This document shows, piece after piece, positions 51,301-60,300 of a stretch of DNA of 64,000 nt. A model generated the notes under the pieces. It had not been told where the DNA came from. It worked only from the letters and a program-made list of their open reading frames with translations, and searched no databases. Source of the stretch: Metallyticus violacea (Eukaryota > Arthropoda > Insecta > Mantodea > Metallyticidae); assembly GCA_030762175.1 (NCBI GenBank), contig CM060833.1:167228501-167292500 (forward strand), given 5' to 3'. The position numbers and the translations under genes were made by a program. Each line of letters begins with the position of its first letter. Position 1 is the stretch's first letter.

Positions 51301-54300
51301 GAATGCGGCAGATGCATTGTGTTAGGAAACTACCATCCACATAAGCAGTTCTTCAAATTTAGAAACAGAAAATAATAACACGGAGCTGTCAGGACTATGG
51401 AGGAATGACTCAATAGTTTTTATCCTGTTGAACTATCACTAGCCTGCAAATTTACACTTTATAATTGTTGCCTAAAGTAAAGGCCAGATCATAGCTTTTA
51501 GCACTTTCATTGTTTATTTTCAATATATGTCTTATATCATTTTGAAGTGTGTTTTTAATCATTGTCCAATAGCATAACAAACCCATGACCAATAAATATT
51601 TTACAAGGTGGTGCAGCATGGCATAAAAGAATATAATATTAATTTTTATTCAAAGTTCCCTAAATAAGGTTGCAAGTTTATTATGTCCCAAGCACTTCAT
51701 GTTTCACAGTGTAGTAACACAAGCCTCCAGTATTCTTTTCTCAGGATGACTAAGGCAATTTAAATTAGATTTCTCAAATTTTGGTTTGCTAGTTCAAAGG
51801 ATAATATGGTCCAGTATGATCCAATTTTAGAGGTAGCCTTTTAAGCTTATGCTGACAATGATTTTCACATTGCTTGTGGCCATATAATGTGACTGAATAT
51901 ACATGATTTTTATTATAGATAATGATAGCTCCTCTTTAGCAATATTTAGTTCATTTTATCTGGAGACTATTGAATACCACTCAAAATATTTACTGAAATT
52001 ATAAACCTGATGACTTCAAATTGCTTATGACTTTCTTGGTTGACTATAGCATGATCAGTCACCACGAGATTCAGAAGGTAACCATTTGTATTTCAATGTT
52101 TGGCCAACATTACATTGCTCTTTTTTTCTAAATTATATTTGCTTTTTTTTTCTTCTTTTTTTTAGAATATGAATATCTCATTTCCAAACTAACAACTTAT
52201 AACTAAAGCAGCTATCATACTTTAAAATATATCTTACAGGATATATCATTTTAGTTGAAGTAATCCTGACAAGCCTAATGTAAAATAACAAGTGTGCATT
52301 TAAACATTCTATTGTTAGAGAAAAAGAAAAGAAAAGGTAGAAGAATGAGTTAGTAAATGCCAAAGCTCATAATTAATTTGCTGTATTACCATTCAAGTAT
52401 GACAACACACACAGCCTTTTCTACTACTTCAGGTCATGGATCTCATCCACGGTTGATAACGAAACAAAAATTATGCTGTTTCCTCAGCAACTAATGAAAT
52501 AAAATTATTTTAATGGATATTAACTAAGATCCAGTTTAGGAAAGAAGATACTGAAAATCATTTCTGACACATCTGTGAAAAACTCTCATTACTGTAGTTT
52601 GTATTATTATAAGTTTCAGTTCTACCTATTTTTTGCTTTGTACATAATTTCTATACATTTGCTATAGATATAACCTTTATTCAAACTATATTTGAACATA
52701 CATGGTGCTAATGAACAACACCAAAATATTTTCACTGTAAGTACAGAGGGTCTTAGACTGCAATGTAAAGTGCCTAAGTTATGGACTATTGAAGCAATTG
52801 CAATTTGGTCCCAGAAATCACACCTTGGCAAGTAATATAAACATTTGTATTAGAATTACTTCATATGTCCTTAATAATTAAAATAAACCTGGTTGCTACT
52901 AACCAACAAACATAATTTTTTCAAAATTTAACTTTAAAACAATCTGCAATATTTTAGACTAAACATATGATTACACCCGATGCATTAATGTGCAAATAGG
53001 AATTCAGTTTTTATAAACAAATTTATTAACCTACTTTTTTCTAATATTGTGAGATATGTGTAAATTATTTCATGCAAAAATTGTTTGTTTTGTAGCCAAG
53101 ATATAAGACAAAATAATTTGTCAAATAACAAACTGAAGAAATGGAGAATGGTTAAAATTTTTCTGAATTTGTTAACATACATACATCTACAGAGAAATAT
53201 TTCCTAATAGATGCCTTTCACATCATACCATATGTCAATATGTGTAAACTAGGTATTTGTGTAAACTAGGATGCTTTAAGCTAATCAAAGCCACTGGTAT
53301 GCATACCCTTTTGAAATTTTAAGCCCCAAATATAAGTTTGAAACTTTTGACTCTGGGTTCCCTATGTCAAGTTGTTTATCTAAGATCCTTCTATATAGGA
53401 TTTAAATATTTTCATGTTGTTCATTAACACTCTGTATGTGTGAATCTTGATAAATACTTGTTATTAAATAGAAAACATATTTTCTATTTAATAACACTTT
53501 GCAATTGAAAAAGCTTGCCATACAGCAGGCACCTCTAACTTATTCATAACTGGATCTTGCTTGTTAGTACTTGAAATACAGGCATGCTTGTCTACCATGG
53601 GAGCAAACAACATGCAACTGGTTGATACTTGTAAGGCTCATACATAAGTATATACATATATACAACACTTTATTTTTAACTGTTGTATTATGCATTTAAT
53701 GCAGTATAAAACGTACACCATATATTTTAACTCACCCCAGAAAGAGACAAAGACTGCATAGAAGACAGTACCAGGATGGTCAAAAAGATAGGCAACCTGA
53801 GCATAGCCACACACCTCGCTGAGGTTCCAGAACTTGCATCCAAACTTGATATCACACTGGGGACACATTTTGTATAGACCCTCACTATTGCACACTTCAA
53901 TAGCCAATTGATTTGAATGCATTGTGCACAGACCATACAGGAACACCAGTAGTCCTACTAGTGCTGCAGGTAACAGCCACCCCGTATAGAACCCTGTGGA
54001 CACCATGTTCAGTAATTACAAAAAGTTAAGTCTGTTTCCTAAAGAACAAGATCTATGTATACTTTCTCAGTTTCATTAAAACATTTTTAGCCATCTGAGA
54101 TATGTCATCTATATGCATTACTTAATAACAATCACAACAATAATAAAATGCACTGCTATTTACATCGATCATGTCATGTGCAAAAATCTTTTTTTGTACC
54201 AGCAAGAATGATACTACCTAATAGTTCTAATTACCTTGATTCACACTTCAGTTAATAAAGCACTTGGGAAATCAATAACTTTGAAGTTGAGGTTAAAGAA

Positions 54301-57300
54301 TCCTTTACTTGGGATAACTTACATTACTTTATATATTTATATATATACACACACATACACACACTTTACTTTCATATTTATACATAGGTAAACATAAATA
54401 ACTAGACAACTTCCGAGAAAATCAATGCAACTACAAAACAAGATGTAAAAATGGTGTTAAATTTCCTATGTACAGACCAGTACTTCAAGAGAAAAGCCCC
54501 AAACATATGGAAATAAGGAAATGTAATAAATTGCAACAGCCTATTAAGGAAATAATAAATCATAATCATGTTAAAAAATGAACCTACAATTGCTCCATTA
54601 AAGAATACATATGATATACTCATTATTCATGTATGATGATGTTATTTAAACATTGCTTATATTCAATCCATGCCTGTGTATATATGGGGGCACCCGTCTT
54701 GCACTAACCTTATTCATGTTAAAATATTCATGAATAATTTGAAGGACTGTTGTTTTAGAAAGGCTCAACCTTGCTGCTATTTCTGTAACTCTGAGCCGCT
54801 GGTCTTCCATAATTTCTCCTTCCACAAGAGCGATGTTTTCAGGAGTGAGCACCTCCAAGGGCCAACCTGCACACTCTTCATCTTCAATGCTTTCTGGACC
54901 CATTCAAAAAAGTTTGGTCCATTCTTTTACGGTAGAATATGAGGGGATTACTTCCCCATATCGCTGTTTAATTTCATTTGGAGTAAGTCCTTCTTTTGTG
55001 AAGAACTCTATAACAGGTCGATACTCCATTTTGAACATGTCACAATCTTCTACAACACATAGCCTTCTTTATGCACATATATGTGAATAACTGAACACAG
55101 AGGAGCAAAAGTTACAGTTGCAATTATTAACTTAATAGATAAGGTATGACATCAAATAAAGATTTTGTGAAGGCGATAATCCTTATTGGCGAGGCTGGGA
55201 ACTTATGGACCTATCCCCGTATATGGCTTTGAATTTTATAAGTAGAGAAGTATGATCACAGTACACTTCACTATTCAGAGCATTGCCTCCTTAAGCAAAC
55301 TGTTGCTTCTTATCAGATTCATGGTGCTGTGAGATGTAGTTTACTTAGCTACTGTTACAATATATGAAAATAACTTACCAAGCCAAGCAAAGTAGATGGC
55401 AATCTTCTCACCAAAGTATTCGCGGATATGATCCAGAGGTTGATACTTATACCATTTGCCCCAGCGAGCCCAGTATTCATAAAGAATCTGTCTTGGGTTA
55501 AGTGGCCCTTCTGGAACTCCTCGTTTTCTCTTAACCTCATATGGACCCTGGATGTTACAAAAAATAATCAAATGAGATAATGTAAGCAGAAGATAAAGAA
55601 ATATTTGGAGAAAAGGGTGTAAAACTTATTTATAAAATTAAACTATTGCATAATATTTGCTAATATCCAATAAATTATGTAACATTTCTTAACTAATACA
55701 ATTTGGAGTTTTTCTCAATCAATGACAATACAAAGAGTGCATGCATATAAACTTTCTCTAAATCATACTTTTCTATTTGTAAACTTTTGAATAAGAATGA
55801 AAAAAGTTGGCGATACTATTATATAGTTACAAAAAATCATTGGTATGACTTGATATCATTCATTTCAGAAGGTCATGATCATGGCCCAACAGATTATTAT
55901 ATCAGTGCCAATGCAGGGAGTGGAGATGATTCATGCCACTAGCTAAACTTTGAATTAAATATATCTACAATGAAGTAAAAATCTAATGTTTATACTCTCC
56001 ACTGATACTATTTTCAGTCCTTAAAATGTAGTGCCATATATATTTTTTGACCTTTAGATCACTCTGTATACATTTTCAAACATTTGAGAATCATTAATAA
56101 ATGAGAAAACAGGTCATATTTGAAAGTAGAATTTGCTAAACAACATGTTACCTTCCAGATTTGTACATTCTTTGTACTATGTTGTCAGTAATCCAAACAG
56201 AACTTCTTACCAATGTATTTGGGAACCTTACATCAATTATCATCATTCTACTTACTTAGTGTTTTGGAAATATCTGTTACTGTTATTAATTTAAGTAGCC
56301 TTATATGTTATTGAAATGTGAACTATATACCTTACCATAAGTTTTCATTGTTTCAATTTGGATTTTTATTATTACAATTATGTAGATAGTTCAGTTTAGA
56401 ATAGATTCCTAATCTAAACTTTTCCATTAAACCAAAAAGCCTCATTTTATTGAAAGTTACAACCATTATTCACAATATCGTGCCACATATTTTTTCTGCA
56501 TGATTAGGATTATAATATATTTAAATGAAGGATAAATGGAGGTTAGTGACTTATTGTACCTAACTAGCAAGTGTTATTAGCAAATTGGTAAATACAGTTT
56601 GACCCAAAAACTATTATCAGAGTTTATTTAACCTTTTTATACTCGATTATATGTGAACTAACAATTTAGTGGTTGTTATACAATGTGTTATGAATTATGT
56701 GCTGGAAAAAAAATAAAAAGGAAATCTATGAAGTGTACTCACATCATGCAGTGGAAAAGCAGAAGAAAATACACCTTCTTCCACCAGCCTGTCTATTCCA
56801 ACCTCTCCCTTCTTCTTCTTACCAAAGATTGCAGTGGAGAGGATCTCATAAAGAATTCGGCCCCGCTGTGTGTTGGTGAAGTAAGTTTCTCTATTTTCAC
56901 TACCCAGAAACCTGTCATCATGTGAGATACTTCCTAAATTTCTAATAACTCGCTATTTTATATATAAATAATGTTTCTTTTTCCATTATTTTCATCTAGC
57001 CTGGACAAAAAAATTGTCTTATAGTTCATATTATCACAGACACTGTGCACAAAACACATCTCATCACTCAGGGCGAGGAGAATTTGGTGTATTACTGAGG
57101 GTGCTATAATCTCATGTTGTAGGAAATGCAATGTTACACTTAGTGCATCTGATAAGAGTAGCTTACAATTTTTGCAATTTTGTTTCTATGTATTTTGCAG
57201 ATGTTTGTATTTTAAAACTTCTACATGATGCAGTCAATTGAAAAGGCTATGAATTAAATGTTGTTTATAAAGCATTATATATAAATAAAGTTTACCTCAT

Positions 57301-60300
57301 CACACAATGATCAGTAACCTATGTAGGTTTTGCAAATCCATTTATTAATACCTGATACAAAGTTCAAAAGAAAATAGTTGATTTTACTAATAACGTGTTT
57401 AAAATTATTTACCTGTCAAGTTTTGATTTCCGGAAAGGGCAGGTGTAATAGTCCAGGGGCTTATTTGGTACCTCCTCATACATCATATTTGGAAGGTGCA
57501 AAGCCTTCAGCAAAGAATGGGACCAGTTTACTGAAGGGTTTGGATGTGCCTGCAGAACACACAATATTTTCATACTCAAGAGAGACAATTACCCATAGAT
57601 TGGCTTTTACAGAAAATAGTTACAATCTTATAATTATTACAAAAAAATCATTCTTTCCAAAATGAAGCAAGGGGACATATTAAGCGAGTGGTTGGTGGCA
57701 AATAAGTAATTACTTTATATTTCATATTAAAACTCACTCAGAGAAACTGAGTGGTTACTCATGGCCTTGTAGGCAGCTGTATTAAACTATAAGATATGAT
57801 TTTTATTCCGGTTTTGTTAATGTGTTTAATTAGTGGTAGACGCGATATTTACTGTGATGTTTAAATACAGATAGCTTTCCAGAATGGGTGAGAACAATTG
57901 AATTTCAAATTTTATTAGTTAACATATTCAAAGATTATAAAATATTGTTTTCAAAATCACACTGCCAAAAACTAAGATGATTAGCTACATTGTGCAGTAC
58001 AGCACAACATAATTTATGATAGGCCCTTTTTCTGTGGCTACTCTTTAATTAACTTGAAACGGAGATAGAAATGCTTTTTTTTTTTTTTTTTTTGTTCCTC
58101 CCCATTATGTTTAGACACACTTGAACTTTTAGAAGTCGCTTAAAAAGCTTAGTCTGTTTATTCAGGTTATAGGGTGAATGCACAGCAGATGGTGAAGCGT
58201 GTGAAATGGTTTATATTGAGCAGATCCGACACCCAAGTCCAAAGGAATTTTTCGACAACGTACGGCGACACACCACCAACGCTTCCGACCATCAGAGAGC
58301 GGTACGGGAAGTTTAAGTGTGAAGAAGAAGCACAAGCAGTGCAGATCAACAAGTTAGTTCGCCGTGCTTCACGAGATTTGCAGATACCTAAGAGCACTCT
58401 GCACGGGGTGCTGCACAAAAGACTAAAGCTGTATGGTTACAAAGTGCAACTTTTGCATGCGCTTAAACCTGACGGTATGTCAAAGTGCTCGTCATTCGCT
58501 ATTGACATTTTAGATCGCATCGCGCACTTCCTGAAGAAGGTGATGCTCACGGACGAAGCGCGTTTTCATGTGTCATAACGTGAGGAGTTGAGGCTCAGAG
58601 AATCGCCGCTGCAACATCGACAAAGGGACCAGTCACTCAAAAAAAGAGACAATCCGGTTAAAAACATACGTCTGGTTACTCTAAAGTAGCTGTTATAGTG
58701 CTCATTTCCTGTTAATTATTGGAATTAAAGGAAAAACTAATAAATAAGGAGCAAGGTAGGAAAACAGAAAATAGAGGAATGCAAGAATATGTTAAATACA
58801 AATGGAAGAAAGAAAATCTAAATTTTAGAAACTAATTATGTGTTAATTTGCGAGTATGGAAATTAATACATACCCAAAGAAAATGCAATATATATTTTAA
58901 ATTTGATTAAAGTTTGAATGTAATAGTACAAAGGACTGAGGAATAAATTAATAAAATTTGTTTAAAATAGGGGAATGGAAATTAAAAAAAAAAACATTTC
59001 ATAAAGATTTTGAAATGACAGGAAGAGTTTTGGTTAAGATAAAAAGTAAATGGAAATGCACATTCAGTAGATATAAGGACTTGAGTATATCTAGTGTCAT
59101 GTTCATAGAGCACAATTTTAACTGACAAGTAATGTAAAAATTATATTTGAATTGAAATTCCTATAGTGAAAATAAAATTCATTCATTTACGCTCATTGGT
59201 ATGTTATCGCAGACAATCTTTCCACAATGTCAAATATGATGCTCAAGTTGCTTGTTGCATATTTATGATCCCAAAGATAAAAGTATGATATAATGCTGAC
59301 ATCACTTTGAAGTTGAAGTTTCCTATTATACCCAAATTTCAGAAACCTTCTCTGATGCCTGAGGAAAAATCAGGTTGTATGTGTCAATATTATTTGCACC
59401 TTCTACTGCTTTTAAGTTTATTTGTATAATTACTAGGCTCTCTCAGAGAATGTAAAATAATTTTGGATAAATATTGTAATTGACAAGAGCAAATTCTTCT
59501 TTTATATAATTTAGGACTTTCATACTGAAGATTTTTTTAATGGTGTTTAACGCCGTTTTAACCACAGGCGATGAAATGATAAATTGGGAAAGGATTTTTT
59601 TTAAGCAAGGAAATGTTCCAGGCCTAAGTTTAGGGTACCTCCCCGGCATTTGCCATTTATGAGCACTGAGGAAAACCTGGAAAAAAACCTCAGTCAGGGA
59701 GGACGGTCCTGGTGGTATTCGAACTCCAGACCTCCCGCTCACGAGTCCGCGCCTTAATGACCTCGAAAACTCATGGCGGCATACTTAAGATGTAATATTA
59801 AAAAGTTTATTAAGTCCCTCTATTGTTATTTAGCTATGTCTATTATGGATGAAAGACAATTGTTAACATTGCCTTGTTGGTAATCTTACTTTTTAACGTT
59901 CATAAATGCATTTGAGTGGAATAGGGAAAGCTTAACCTTCCAAGATTAGCAATGATAAACTATCAAAAGATAAGGTATAAAGACATTTCCCATATTTTGC
60001 CAGCCTTTTTAGAAAAAATTCCCTAAAATGTATAATTTCATCATAATATTATGTAAAACTAACAAAATTAGTTAAAATGTTTGGTATTTTTATTCGTTTT
60101 TAGTGTGTATTCTCTTATGTGCATTTATTGTGAAATAAATCTCTGTCAACTTATTCTCCATGGCCATTTGCTGTTCAACAGCTGTATGCTTCATGATGGA
60201 ATATAATTTTTAATAGTGTTTAACGTCTGTTTTTACTACTAAGGCATCACAGGCGGTGGACACCGATGCTACATGAGATGGTAAATTGGGAAAGGATTTT

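Noticed and set aside
56683..56925. Plus-strand open frames over the anoctamin exon
   Set aside because: Shadow of the minus-strand exon 56743-56911, which has correct splice sites and family motifs.
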